Source: Aneurinibacillus uraniidurans
GTDB lineage: Bacteria; Bacillota; Bacilli; Aneurinibacillales; Aneurinibacillaceae
DNA: 64,000 nucleotides
Assembly (NCBI RefSeq): GCF_028471905.1
Contig: NZ_CP116902.1
Span: 2,516,501-2,580,500, forward strand
Direction of reading: 5' to 3'
The notes under the pieces were generated by a model, which was given only the letters and a program-made list of their open reading frames with translations, had not been told where the DNA came from and searched no databases. The position numbers and the translations under genes are program-made. Shown in pieces: positions 26,400-34,870 of the stretch (position 1 is the first letter of the stretch; every line of letters begins with the position of its first letter).

Positions 26400-26433
26400 G
26401 GTGTTTCCTGGTCATATCTATCTGTTTGTACAG

Positions 26434-27912
26434 CTACAGAATGATTGCGATAAGTCCACCCGACCCCTCGTTGATGATGCGACCGAGCGTTTCCTGTAGC
26501 TTGTAGCGTGCATTGTCTGGCATCATCGCCAGCTTCGCAGAAATACCTTCGTTCACAATCGAATTCAGCGAGCGGCCAAAAATATCGGAGTTCCAGATGC
26601 TAAGTGGATTTTCTTCAAAATCCTGCATGAGATAGCGCACAAGCTCCTCGCTCTGCTTCTCGGTGCCGATAATTGGCGCGAATTCTGACTCGACATCGAC
26701 ACGGATCATATGAATGGATGGGGCAGTCGCTTTTAAGCGAACACCGAAGCGAGAGCCGTGGCGGATAATCTCTGGCTCATCAAGCTTCATCTCTTCAAGT
26801 GACGGCGGAGCGATGCCATATCCGGTCTGACGAACCATCGTGAGCGCACCCGAGATTTTATCGTATTCTTTCTTCGCATAGCTGAATTCCTGCATGAGCT
26901 GCAGCAGATGATCCTTGCCGCGAATTTCCACTCCAACAATTTCCATCAAAATCTGATCGTACAGCTCATCGTGTGCATACAGGTCGATTTCTGCCACACC
27001 CTGGCCCATATTCATATCCGCGAGTGCGGCACGCTCGATAAATTCATACTCTCCAAAATAGCCCACTACCCGATCTACATCACGCAGGCGACGAATATCC
27101 TTAACCGTATCGCGCACAGCTTCCTCGAAGTTTTTGCGCAGCCAGTGATCTTCGGAAAGTACCATTACCCACGATGGCAGGTTCACGTTAACTTCGTGCA
27201 CCGGGAATTCAAACAGCACTTCACGCAGAACGGATAGCCCTTCCCGCTCATCTAGCGCATCAACGCTCATTGCAAGCACCGGAACGTCATACTTCTCTTC
27301 AAGTGCGGCACGCAGCATCGCGGTATCTGCACTGGTCGGATAAATCGAGTTAATAACAACAACGAACGGTTTGCCCACTTCTTTTAATTCGTTAATAACC
27401 CGCTCTTCTGCTTCTGCATAATCCGAACGGGGAATTTCGGCAATCGAGCCATCAGACGTAACCACAACGCCTAATGTAGAGTGTTCTTGAATGACTTTAC
27501 GCGTGCCGATCTCAGCCGCTTCCTCGAACGGAACCGGTTCTTCATACCATGGTGTAGTGACCATGCGTGGACCATTCTCATCTTCATACCCGCGCGCACC
27601 CGGTACAGCGTACCCGACGCAGTCCACAAGCCGTACATTGATGGTTAACCCGTCCGTTACATTGATTTCAACAGCGCTGTTTGGGACGAACTTAGGCTCG
27701 GTTGTCATAATCGTCCGGCCAGCAGCACTTTGCGGCAGTTCATCAATCGCACGTAACCGCTCCGCTTCATAAGGAATATTCGGGATGACGATTGATTCCA
27801 TAAACCGCTTAATAAAAGTCGATTTACCTGTACGTACCGGACCAACTACCCCGATGTAGATATCGCCGCCTGTACGCTCTGCAATGTCTTTAAAAATGTC
27901 TACACGTTCCAC
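26434..27912 (-). CDS. spoIVA: Stage IV sporulation protein A, coat-basement ATPase
   Basis: The ATP-driven polymer that forms the basement layer of the spore coat on the forespore surface. The Walker A loop is G-P-V-R-T-G-K-S-T near residues 22-30, followed by the GTPase-like domain and a middle and C-terminal domain ending G-S-G-G-L-I-A-I-I-L. A GTG start at 27912 (V-E-R-V-D-I-F-K-D-I-A-E-R-T) with GAGGAGG eight bases upstream gives 492 residues, the same length as B. subtilis SpoIVA. In Bacillus it is transcribed by sigma-E in the mother cell; I could not place the promoter. Confidence 0.97.
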   Translation of the reverse strand: MERVDIFKDIAERTGGDIYIGVVGPVRTGKSTFIKRFMESIVIPNIPYEAERLRAIDELPQSAAGRTIMTTEPKFVPNSAVEINVTDGLTINVRLVDCVGYAVPGARGYEDENGPRMVTTPWYEEPVPFEEAAEIGTRKVIQEHSTLGVVVTSDGSIAEIPRSDYAEAEERVINELKEVGKPFVVVINSIYPTSADTAMLRAALEEKYDVPVLAMSVDALDEREGLSVLREVLFEFPVHEVNVNLPSWVMVLSEDHWLRKNFEEAVRDTVKDIRRLRDVDRVVGYFGEYEFIERAALADMNMGQGVAEIDLYAHDELYDQILMEIVGVEIRGKDHLLQLMQEFSYAKKEYDKISGALTMVRQTGYGIAPPSLEEMKLDEPEIIRHGSRFGVRLKATAPSIHMIRVDVESEFAPIIGTEKQSEELVRYLMQDFEENPLSIWNSDIFGRSLNSIVNEGISAKLAMMPDNARYKLQETLGRIINEGSGGLIAIIL

Positions 27913-28017
27913 CTGTACACCCTCCTCGCGTTTGGTTCCCTGCTTCTTGTACAATAAGGACACTACTCATCTTATGAGGGCGGCGGGGAAAATAGACCGC
28001 ACCCGAGGCTGCCAAGC

Positions 28018-28049
28018 AAAAAAGCGAGTACCCACTGCGGGCCTCGCTT
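28018..28049 (-). terminator. Terminator after the ferredoxin gene
   Basis: AGCGAG/CTCGCT stem with a TTTTTTG tail on the minus strand, between the ferredoxin stop and spoIVA. Confidence 0.7.
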
Positions 28050-28111
28050 CCTTTCTTGCCCCGCCCTGTCCTACTTTTTACAACCATATGCAGCGGGGTG
28101 TACCAAATATG

Positions 28112-28474
28112 TCAGTTGTTTTGTGTTTTATCTTGCTCTGTTCTTCTTTCTCGCTGTTCAGCAAGCTGTGCCTGTACAACCGCTGCCAGTTTGCTCTGCG
28201 GCAAAGAGATGCGGGTCGATCCTTGAACTTTTGTTTGGCAGGCCAGACGGACACCTTGTGCAAGCTCAGCGCTACTAATCAGGCGCTTCTCGGCTTCACA
28301 CGGCAGTGAAACTACACTCTCCTTATCAACTCGTACCTTACACATCGTACAAGAACCGTTCCCACGACAGCGCTGCGTAATCGCTACTCGCGCCCGGGAC
28401 GCCGCACGCAAAACAGTTTCACCCTGCCGTACTTCCACACTACGATTAGATGGAACGAATGTAATTTGGGCCAT
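28112..28474 (-). CDS. Plant-type [2Fe-2S] ferredoxin
   Basis: A 120-residue ferredoxin-like protein. The cluster ligands are Cys36, Cys42 and Cys45 (C-R-G-N-G-S-C-T-M-C) and Cys79 (L-A-C-Q-T-K-V), the usual C-x5-C-x2-C plus distant C pattern of 2Fe-2S ferredoxins. A Gln/Arg-rich tail of about 25 residues follows the domain. The redox partner is unknown; no reductase gene adjoins it. It lies upstream of spoIVA on the same strand but with a terminator between. Confidence 0.85.
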   Translation of the reverse strand: MAQITFVPSNRSVEVRQGETVLRAASRARVAITQRCRGNGSCTMCKVRVDKESVVSLPCEAEKRLISSAELAQGVRLACQTKVQGSTRISLPQSKLAAVVQAQLAEQRERRTEQDKTQNN

Positions 28475-28598
28475 GATTGATCATCTCCATACTGACTCTA
28501 TCAGTCATCCCCATTATAGCACAAAAGTAGGTGGGCTGAACCTTCACCAAGACAAACGCATAGGATGATGATGACTACATGACAAAGGAGGCGCAATC

Positions 28599-29114
28599 AT
28601 GCTCAGCCAGAAGCGGAAAAATCCGCGCGCACAAGGACCGGCAGGGCGGCGCAAACCAAAACGAAAACCCGCAGCAGCCCAAACACCTAAGGAGCCAAAA
28701 GCGACCGAACTTGTGTCTACTGAAACCCCTGAACCATCCCGTACTACACCGTCTGCACTCATGAAAAACTTACCTGATCTTCTGCCAAAGTCTCCAGATG
28801 AAATGCGTTTATCTATTAATAATGTCCGCGAATGGTCAAGCCAAATGCGAAGTACGATGCTGCAGGTAGAGCAAACATTAGGCACACTGCACGGGCTCGT
28901 CGGCATGTATGAACGCTGGAACTCCGGCAACGAAGCACGACAGGCAGCGCAAATCGCCAGCGGCCAACCCGTGGATCGAAGCCCGCTCTCGTTCGTTCGC
29001 TCGCTTCGCAATGTAGACTTCAGCCAAATTCTTTCCTTGCTAAACTCCCCACTCGTGCAAGCACTACTAGAACTTGACGATCTAACGTCAGAAGAGGAAA
29101 CATCCTCGTCATAA
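28599..29114 (+). CDS. Hypothetical basic-to-acidic protein, 171 residues
   Basis: Not recognised. The N-terminal 40 residues are Lys, Arg, Pro and Ala-rich (R-A-Q-G-P-A-G-R-R-K-P-K-R-K-P), the middle is helical with a heptad-like stretch around M-R-L-S-I-N-N-V-R-E-W-S-S-Q-M-R-S-T-M-L-Q-V-E-Q-T-L, and the tail is Glu and Ser-rich (T-S-E-E-E-T-S-S-S). AAAGGAGGCGCAATC precedes ATG 28599. It is alone on the plus strand among sporulation genes and has its own terminator. A spore coat or spore-associated protein would fit, but this is only a guess from context. Confidence 0.65.
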   Translation: MLSQKRKNPRAQGPAGRRKPKRKPAAAQTPKEPKATELVSTETPEPSRTTPSALMKNLPDLLPKSPDEMRLSINNVREWSSQMRSTMLQVEQTLGTLHGLVGMYERWNSGNEARQAAQIASGQPVDRSPLSFVRSLRNVDFSQILSLLNSPLVQALLELDDLTSEEETSSS

Positions 29115-29130
29115 TTGATTGATACGTAAA

Positions 29131-29163
29131 AAGGGGAAATGCTCACAAGCATTCCCCCTCTTT
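29131..29163 (+). terminator. Terminator after the 171-residue gene
   Basis: GGGGAAATGCT/AGCATTCCCC stem followed by CTCTTTATG on the plus strand, 17 bases beyond the stop codon. Confidence 0.75.
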
Positions 29164-29275
29164 ATGTTTCTGTATCCGCAGACCGGTTATGAGAGCCCTG
29201 TTTTGCGAATCATGCTATACTGTATGCGCACCTTTTCCCGCCTGTAACAGCTTCTTATGCCTAAATTACGCGCGC

Positions 29276-29542
29276 TTACAGCTTACCTTTGAGAAGGCCC
29301 GTCAATGTCTTCATATCACCGCTTTGAATGTTATGATTTCGAATGTAGCGTACAATACTGTCTTCCTTCTCTTGCGACATTCTGACGTTTGCAATCACCG
29401 CAAGTTGACGCAACAGTTGACGAACCTTTTGATCATCAGCCAGATCACTTTTCTTTATGCCACTTGCCAGACTCTCCAGCTTTGATGTGTCCACGTTTTT
29501 CCCCTGAAGTTTCTCCAGGAATTTTTTCGGAATTTTTGTCAT
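29276..29542 (-). CDS. Stage VI sporulation protein F-like (SpoVIF family)
   Basis: An 88-residue helical, basic protein that resembles the SpoVIF family: K-K-F-L-E-K-L-Q-G-K, then D-D-Q-K-V-R-Q-L-L-R-Q-L-A-V-I-A-N, and M-K-T-L-T-G-L-L-K-G at the end. SpoVIF helps assemble the spore coat late in sporulation in B. subtilis. ATG 29542 follows GGAAGGAGG at seven bases; the frame open upstream has no ribosome site. It is next to gpsA and close to spoIVA. Confidence 0.75.
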   Translation of the reverse strand: MTKIPKKFLEKLQGKNVDTSKLESLASGIKKSDLADDQKVRQLLRQLAVIANVRMSQEKEDSIVRYIRNHNIQSGDMKTLTGLLKGKL

Positions 29543-29623
29543 GCTTATTCCTCCTTCCACTGTACATCCACAGTGTATGAGGAGGGCGGGCAAAAAGTGC
29601 AGTCTGACTGGACACTATCTACA

Positions 29624-30661
29624 TCATTGACTTTCGAAATAGCGAAGCGCCATATCTTCCGTTTCGTGGCGGCGCACCCGACCCATTAAATGATTAACCG
29701 CTTCACGCGGCTCCTTCCCTTCAAACAGCAGCGCGTGCAGCTCCCGGGTAATCGGCATATCAATCCCGCACTTTTTCGCAAGCTCATTAACCGCTCTCGT
29801 CGTCTTAATGCCTTCGACGACCATTCCCATCTGTTCTACAATTTCATCCGGCGTCATGCCCTGTGCGAGCATATTGCCCGCACGCCAGTTGCGGCTGTGA
29901 CGACTTGTGGCAGTTACCACGAGATCACCAACACCCGCTAGGCCGGAGAATGTCAGAGGATTGGCTCCAAGCTTCACGCCAAGGCGCGTAATTTCTGCCA
30001 GGCCGCGTGTTAACAGGGCGGCTTTTGCATTGTCACCGAACTGCAGGCCATCGCTTACCCCTGCTCCGAGTGCAATAATATTTTTAAGCGCCCCGCCTAT
30101 TTCTACTCCGATTACATCTGGGTTGGTATAAACACGGAATCGGTTCGTCATAAGTGCATCCTGTACGATTTGCGCCACCTTTCGATCTTCCGCAGCTGCA
30201 ACAACAGTTGTCGGGGCTTTCACTCCAACTTCTTCGGCATGGCTTGGGCCAGATAGCACCGCGATGCGAGAGCGAAAGCTCGCAGGAAGCTCTTCGGCAA
30301 TCACTTCACTCATCCGTTTCAAAGTGTCAAGCTCCATCCCTTTCGTTGCATGCACCACGACCGCATCAGGGTGAAGGTGTGGCGCTAACGCCCGTACAGT
30401 TTCCCGCATCGCATGAGAAGGCACGACAAGCAGCACAAACACACACCCAGCCACCGCTTCTTCTAGCGATGAATATGCCGTAATCGCATCAGCAAGCTGA
30501 ATGTCTGGCAAATATTTCTCATTCGTTCTCGTTTGATTGATCGCGTCAGCAAGTTCGGCGCGGCGAGCCCAGAGAGAAACATCGCTATAGTTTTCTGCCA
30601 GTACGGTTGAAAGCGCGGTTCCAAAACTCCCGGCTCCGATGACAGCAGCCCTATTTTCCAT
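29624..30661 (-). CDS. gpsA: Glycerol-3-phosphate dehydrogenase [NAD(P)+]
   Basis: Reduces dihydroxyacetone phosphate to sn-glycerol-3-phosphate, the backbone for phospholipids. N-terminal dinucleotide loop V-I-G-A-G-S-F-G-T-A-L-S; catalytic Lys in G-G-A-L-K-N-I-I-A-L-G-A-G; R-N-W-R-A-G near the C-terminal domain. ATG 30661 with GGAGGGG upstream gives 345 residues. It overlaps plsY by eleven bases, so the supplier of glycerol-3-phosphate and its acyltransferase are made together. Confidence 0.96.
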   Translation of the reverse strand: MENRAAVIGAGSFGTALSTVLAENYSDVSLWARRAELADAINQTRTNEKYLPDIQLADAITAYSSLEEAVAGCVFVLLVVPSHAMRETVRALAPHLHPDAVVVHATKGMELDTLKRMSEVIAEELPASFRSRIAVLSGPSHAEEVGVKAPTTVVAAAEDRKVAQIVQDALMTNRFRVYTNPDVIGVEIGGALKNIIALGAGVSDGLQFGDNAKAALLTRGLAEITRLGVKLGANPLTFSGLAGVGDLVVTATSRHSRNWRAGNMLAQGMTPDEIVEQMGMVVEGIKTTRAVNELAKKCGIDMPITRELHALLFEGKEPREAVNHLMGRVRRHETEDMALRYFESQ

Positions 30662-31265
30662 CGCGTTTCCCCTCCTGCTTCTTCTGACCAAGCTTGCGTT
30701 CTGTTCCCTTTATCAGACGACGGATGTTTTCCACATGGCGAATAAACCCAAGCAAACCGACAAACGCGGCTCCTGCGATATAGACGCCCGGCTCATGATA
30801 TATGTACATCAAAAACGGTACAAGCACAAAGAATACAAGCGACCCAAGCGATACATAACGAGTCAATGCAATGACTACAATCGTAATTCCGACCCCAATG
30901 AGTGCCGGAATTGGCGTAAGCGCAAGTAGCGTCCCGATCGTTGTCGCGACGCCCTTGCCTCCTTTGAATCCGAAAAATACCGGCCAGTTATGCCCGAGGA
31001 CAGCGGCAACTGCTGCGCCGACAATTGCCCACTCTGGTACACCAAGCAGACGGGCAATCGTAATCGCAATTGCGCCTTTCGCTGCATCAAGCAAAAGAAC
31101 AGTAATTCCCGGCCCTTTGCCGAGCATACGGAGTGTATTCGTCGCTCCAGCATTGCCGCTGCCGTGTTCCCGAATATCAATTCCAGCAATCAGCTTCGCA
31201 ATCACAATGCTGAAGCTAATGGAACCGAGCAAATACGACAGCAGAATGACAACTGCTCCCCCCAT
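30651..31265 (-). CDS. plsY: Acyl-phosphate:glycerol-3-phosphate acyltransferase
   Basis: Membrane enzyme that starts phosphatidic acid synthesis using acyl phosphate. The three conserved loops are G-S-G-N-A-G-A-T-N-T-L-R, G-F-K-G-G-K-G-V-A-T-T and the nearby H-N-W-P-V-F. 204 residues with about five spans and a basic cytoplasmic tail. Lies 16 bases after der and overlaps gpsA. Confidence 0.95.
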   Translation of the reverse strand: MGGAVVILLSYLLGSISFSIVIAKLIAGIDIREHGSGNAGATNTLRMLGKGPGITVLLLDAAKGAIAITIARLLGVPEWAIVGAAVAAVLGHNWPVFFGFKGGKGVATTIGTLLALTPIPALIGVGITIVVIALTRYVSLGSLVFFVLVPFLMYIYHEPGVYIAGAAFVGLLGFIRHVENIRRLIKGTERKLGQKKQEGKRDGK

Positions 31266-31281
31266 ATGGTTCTACTCTCCT

Positions 31282-32601
31282 CTACTCTGTTGATTTATTA
31301 CGGACGAGAATCCGTATTGGCGTTCCTTCCATTGGGAACGCTTCTCTTATTTTATTCTCTAGATAGCGCTGATAGGAGAAGTGCATAAGTTCGGTATCAT
31401 TCACAAACAACACGAACGTTGGCGGCTTCACTGCAACCTGGGTTGCATAGTTAATGCGCAGACGACGCCCTTTATCTGTTGGTGGTGGCGTTACCGTTGT
31501 CGCTTCATGAATAAGATCATTCAGAATTGGTGTTGCAATTCGCAACGAATGCTGCTCAGCTACTTGCGATACTTTTGGCAGAATGGTCTGCACACGCTGT
31601 TTCGTTTTAGCAGATACGAACACGATTGGAGCATACGATAAGTATTTGAATTCACCACGAATGTCCGCAATGAATTTATTCATTGTTTTATCGTCTTTTT
31701 CAACAGCATCCCATTTATTCACTACAATGATGACGCCACGGCCTGCTTCATGCGCATAGCCTGCAACTTTCTTATCTTGCTCGATGATGCCTTCTTCCGC
31801 ATCAATGAGCACAAGCACAACGTCAGAGCGTTCCATCGCACGCAGCGCACGCATTACGCTGTATTTCTCCGTAGATTCGTACACCTTACCACGCTTACGC
31901 ATACCGGCCGTATCAATGAGGACGTAATCCTGACCTTCAAATGTAAACGGCGTATCGATTGCATCTCGCGTTGTACCTGCGATGTTACTCACAATTACAC
32001 GCTCTTCTCCGAGAAGTGCATTAACAAGCGATGATTTCCCTACGTTCGGACGACCAATAAGGGATACCCGGATTACATCCTCCCCATACTCGTCTTCCTG
32101 ATATTCCGGGAAGTGTTTGATTACTTCATCGAGCATATCGCCAATACCGGTGGCATGTGCACCCGATACTGCCTGCGGATCTCCAAAACCGAGCGAATAA
32201 AACTCATATACATCGTTTAGACGCTGAATGTTGTCAATTTTGTTCACCGCAAGTACAACTGGTTTCTTAGAGCGGAACAGCATCCGGGCTACTTCCTGAT
32301 CCTGATCCGTAATCCCCGTTGTTCCATCTACTACCAAAATAATGACATCCGCTTCATCAATTGCCAGTTCGGCTTGATAGCGGATGTGCTCAAGCAAAAT
32401 GTCATGATCGTCAAAATCAATTCCACCTGTATCAATCAAGTGGAACTCTTTGCCGAGCCACTCAGCACGGCTGTACAGGCGGTCACGTGTAACGCCTGGT
32501 GTATCTTCCACAATCGCAAGCCTCTCGCCTACAATGCGGTTAAACAGCGTTGACTTGCCTACATTCGGGCGGCCAACGATGGCAACTACTGGATTTGACA
32601 T
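31282..32601 (-). CDS. der: Ribosome-assembly GTPase Der (EngA)
   Basis: A 439-residue double GTPase. Two G domains are visible, with Walker A loops [12 protein letters not shown] (residues 9-20) and [12 protein letters not shown] (about 182-193), D-T-A-G-M switch and N-K-I-D / N-K-W-D guanine motifs. A KH-like C-terminal domain contacts rRNA. Needed for 50S subunit maturation. Sits between seaA and plsY, as in Bacillus. Confidence 0.97.
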   Translation of the reverse strand: MSNPVVAIVGRPNVGKSTLFNRIVGERLAIVEDTPGVTRDRLYSRAEWLGKEFHLIDTGGIDFDDHDILLEHIRYQAELAIDEADVIILVVDGTTGITDQDQEVARMLFRSKKPVVLAVNKIDNIQRLNDVYEFYSLGFGDPQAVSGAHATGIGDMLDEVIKHFPEYQEDEYGEDVIRVSLIGRPNVGKSSLVNALLGEERVIVSNIAGTTRDAIDTPFTFEGQDYVLIDTAGMRKRGKVYESTEKYSVMRALRAMERSDVVLVLIDAEEGIIEQDKKVAGYAHEAGRGVIIVVNKWDAVEKDDKTMNKFIADIRGEFKYLSYAPIVFVSAKTKQRVQTILPKVSQVAEQHSLRIATPILNDLIHEATTVTPPPTDKGRRLRINYATQVAVKPPTFVLFVNDTELMHFSYQRYLENKIREAFPMEGTPIRILVRNKSTE

Positions 32602-32673
32602 AACGTATATAACCCTCTTTTCTGCAATATCTCTCCTATCATAAAATGAATCCTACTGGAAACACAAGCTTCA

Positions 32674-32868
32674 TTATGAATGTTTCACAATAATAAGCGT
32701 ATCTGGACGAAGCTGGTGGGCCACACCATCGATAATTTTTTCGAGCGTAAATGCAATCTGCTGCACCTCCTTTTGGGACCCGGCATAGAAGATAGGAGCC
32801 CCTCCACCAACCGCTTGCCGATCTGAAGTAATGACAGCGAGTATGTAACTTTCGATTGACTGTGACAT
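32674..32868 (-). CDS. Small capping-complex subunit paired with the YIEGIA protein
   Basis: A 64-residue cytoplasmic protein, S-Q-S-I-E-S-Y-I-L-A-V-I-T-S-D at the start and R-P-D-T-L-I-I-V-K-H-S at the end, with a G-G-G-A-P-I-F-Y-A loop. It matches what I recall of the small protein annotated as capping-complex subunit for YIEGIA-domain proteins in Bacillales. The stop of the YIEGIA gene is only three bases upstream. The function of the pair is not settled; the genomic link to sporulation genes suggests a spore envelope role. Confidence 0.7.
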   Translation of the reverse strand: MSQSIESYILAVITSDRQAVGGGAPIFYAGSQKEVQQIAFTLEKIIDGVAHQLRPDTLIIVKHS

Positions 32869-32871
32869 CGT

Positions 32872-33780
32872 TTATTCTCCTCCCGTCCGCTCCTGATTGA
32901 CACTTGCTTTACGCGGTCGCCGAATCGCACTGTCAAGCACGGGTACACGTCGCGCTGTCTCGGCTACTTTGCTCGTATCTTTTTCTTCCGGCAACAAAAA
33001 CACGCCAAGTCGTCCGGATTTCATGTCGCGCTTTGCCAGCGGCACGAGCGCTGGTTCACCAGAATCACGATACACGCCGAGAATCGACGATATATCATGC
33101 AGCATCGCCTGACGCTGTCCCAGATTGGCAATGGTGAGCAGAGCACCTGCATCTTTCGGTGTCACCATCAGACCAATCCCATGCTCGCTGATTACTGCCC
33201 GATCCGATTCTAGACCAACATTCATAATATAAACGTCATCCACATATAAATTTGGCCCGTCCAGGCGCAACTGCGACACTTGCACATCTGCAATATCGCC
33301 AAGCACTTTGCCGGACATAAGCCAGCTATTCACGAAAAACATCAGCACTCCGCCAATCACCACCCACCAGACGGATGTTTTAATCGCCAGAAAAGTTACC
33401 ACAACCGATGTGAAAATCACAAGATAATTCCGCCCTTCAAACACCTGGGCAATCCCCTCAATATACGCGACCCCGCGCGGCACAAGCTCCATGCTGTCAA
33501 GCTGTTGCAGCATGTTGCGCTCCATATTCCGCACATCGCGAAACTGCTGGGCAGCAAGCCCAAGAAACGTGATGGCCGTCCAGTCCGCCTGCAAAATGGA
33601 TGGAATGGCAACCGCCCCAATCATGGCAGCAATAAAGCCGAGAGCGACATGAATGATGCGCCCGTGCGGATACGTCGGATACTGTCGATAATCGGTACGC
33701 AGCATGTACAACCGTGCCAGCACACCGAACAACACACCGGCAGCAACCGGAACGGCATATTGTGTATACGAATGCGTCAT
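32872..33780 (-). CDS. seaA: YIEGIA-domain membrane protein (SeaA/YphB family)
   Basis: A 302-residue protein with several hydrophobic spans in the first half and the family motif Y-I-E-G-I-A at residues 106-111. The second half is soluble, with I-S-E-H-G-I-G-L-M-V-T-P and a basic tail. ATG 33780 with GGGAGGGGG upstream is chosen; the longer open frame has no ribosome site and would overlap yphA by 82 bases. In B. subtilis the gene between der and yphA is seaA (yphB), reported to affect spore envelope and germination. Overlaps yphA by four bases. Confidence 0.78.
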   Translation of the reverse strand: MTHSYTQYAVPVAAGVLFGVLARLYMLRTDYRQYPTYPHGRIIHVALGFIAAMIGAVAIPSILQADWTAITFLGLAAQQFRDVRNMERNMLQQLDSMELVPRGVAYIEGIAQVFEGRNYLVIFTSVVVTFLAIKTSVWWVVIGGVLMFFVNSWLMSGKVLGDIADVQVSQLRLDGPNLYVDDVYIMNVGLESDRAVISEHGIGLMVTPKDAGALLTIANLGQRQAMLHDISSILGVYRDSGEPALVPLAKRDMKSGRLGVFLLPEEKDTSKVAETARRVPVLDSAIRRPRKASVNQERTGGE

Positions 33781-34415
33781 TGCCCCCTCCCTTTTCGCAG
33801 CCCGAACAGCCGCCGCACTGTTCCGATTCCGATGTCTACACACGCCGCCATTACGCACTGACCGCTTAACGAAACAATAAGAGCTAGCACGAGCCCATCA
33901 CGAAATGCCAGACTACCGATTACGCTTTGCCTGTTCAATTGATACGTGTAGCCCGCAAATAAGATATCCATGATGCAAAACGCCAGTCCAACAATCGCCA
34001 ACCCATGTGCCACATCGCGGCTCATCATAAGCGCAAGCAGCAGGGCAACGCTTGCCAGCAGGTAGTTTTCTCCTACAATCTGTAATACCGGATCAAGTCG
34101 CAACATATATCGCAGCAGAAACAGCGTTACTCCTGCCAGCAGTGCCGCCGTCAAAATATAGCGGCGTACATCCTTTTCCTCCCGCGCCCATACATACGTA
34201 AACATTCCAAGCGGCAACAAAAATGAACCCATATATAGCCCGATGCCATATGCATGTACCTCGATATTTCCAGTCAGCAGCACAACCAATAGCAAAAACA
34301 AAAAGACACGTGGTCGAATTCCGATGCGCTGACTCAACCCATCCAGCATTCCCATCCAGCCTACGATCCATATAAGAAGCAAGCAGCAGAATGAAAGGTA
34401 CCCTGCATTCATCAT
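33777..34415 (-). CDS. yphA: YphA-like membrane protein
   Basis: A 212-residue polytopic protein with six to seven hydrophobic spans and a short basic C terminus (R-R-L-F-G-L-R-K-G-R-G-Q). Similar size and place as B. subtilis yphA, immediately before seaA. The sequence offers no catalytic motif. It overlaps seaA by four bases, so the two and the small capping subunit form an operon. The name rests mainly on synteny. Confidence 0.65.
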   Translation of the reverse strand: MMNAGYLSFCCLLLIWIVGWMGMLDGLSQRIGIRPRVFLFLLLVVLLTGNIEVHAYGIGLYMGSFLLPLGMFTYVWAREEKDVRRYILTAALLAGVTLFLLRYMLRLDPVLQIVGENYLLASVALLLALMMSRDVAHGLAIVGLAFCIMDILFAGYTYQLNRQSVIGSLAFRDGLVLALIVSLSGQCVMAACVDIGIGTVRRLFGLRKGRGQ

Positions 34416-34485
34416 TAATCCCTCCTCTGTCAGGTTTCCTACTATGTAGTATGACCAAAACAGAGAGAAGACAAGCGTAGAGGGC

Positions 34486-34745
34486 TTTTGTGTAATCCGA
34501 AAGCGTGGTGGGGGGAATGGGAGACGGGAGGAGCCGTTCGCTTGGTTACGCTTGCAGGGAAGCTATGACTGTCCGCTCCAGGAGCCCGGCGAACGTGCCC
34601 GCAAAGAAAAGCCAATGATGCTTATTCACCGAAGGATTGCGGGCAAAGGCTCGTTCGCCAGTCTCCCTCCGCTGGGGAATCGCGTAAAGGCGCTCTCTTA
34701 CTCCTCCCGTCTCCCACTCCCCGCAACGTTTTTGATTTACAAAAA
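34486..34745. repeat. Structured 260-bp intergenic repeat, copy 2
   Basis: Second full copy of the element at 1821-2088, same orientation. Outer stem GGGAGACGGGAGGAG (34519-34533) pairs perfectly with 34701-34715. These 15 bases differ from copy 1, yet both copies keep pairing, which is compensatory change. Inner stems GGCGAACG (34588-34595) with CGTTCGCC (34652-34659), and CCCGCAA with TTGCGGG, are unchanged. Ends TTTTGTG and TACAAAAA are near-complementary. It fills the gap between the rpsA terminator and yphA; no convincing gene is present. Confidence 0.85.
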
Positions 34746-34774
34746 CCCGCTCAACGTTAGGTTTGGGTCAAGCA

Positions 34775-34826
34775 CAAAAAAGAGACTGCCCTACGCTACT
34801 CTATCATAGCTTTGGAACAGTCCCTC
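34775..34826 (-). terminator. Probable terminator after rpsA
   Basis: Imperfect stem between GAGGGACTG and CAGTCTC with a large loop, followed by TTTTTTG on the minus strand. Confidence 0.5.
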
Positions 34827-34870
34827 TATCCGATGAACTCAATACGAATTCGCCGGTTTTCATATATCAA

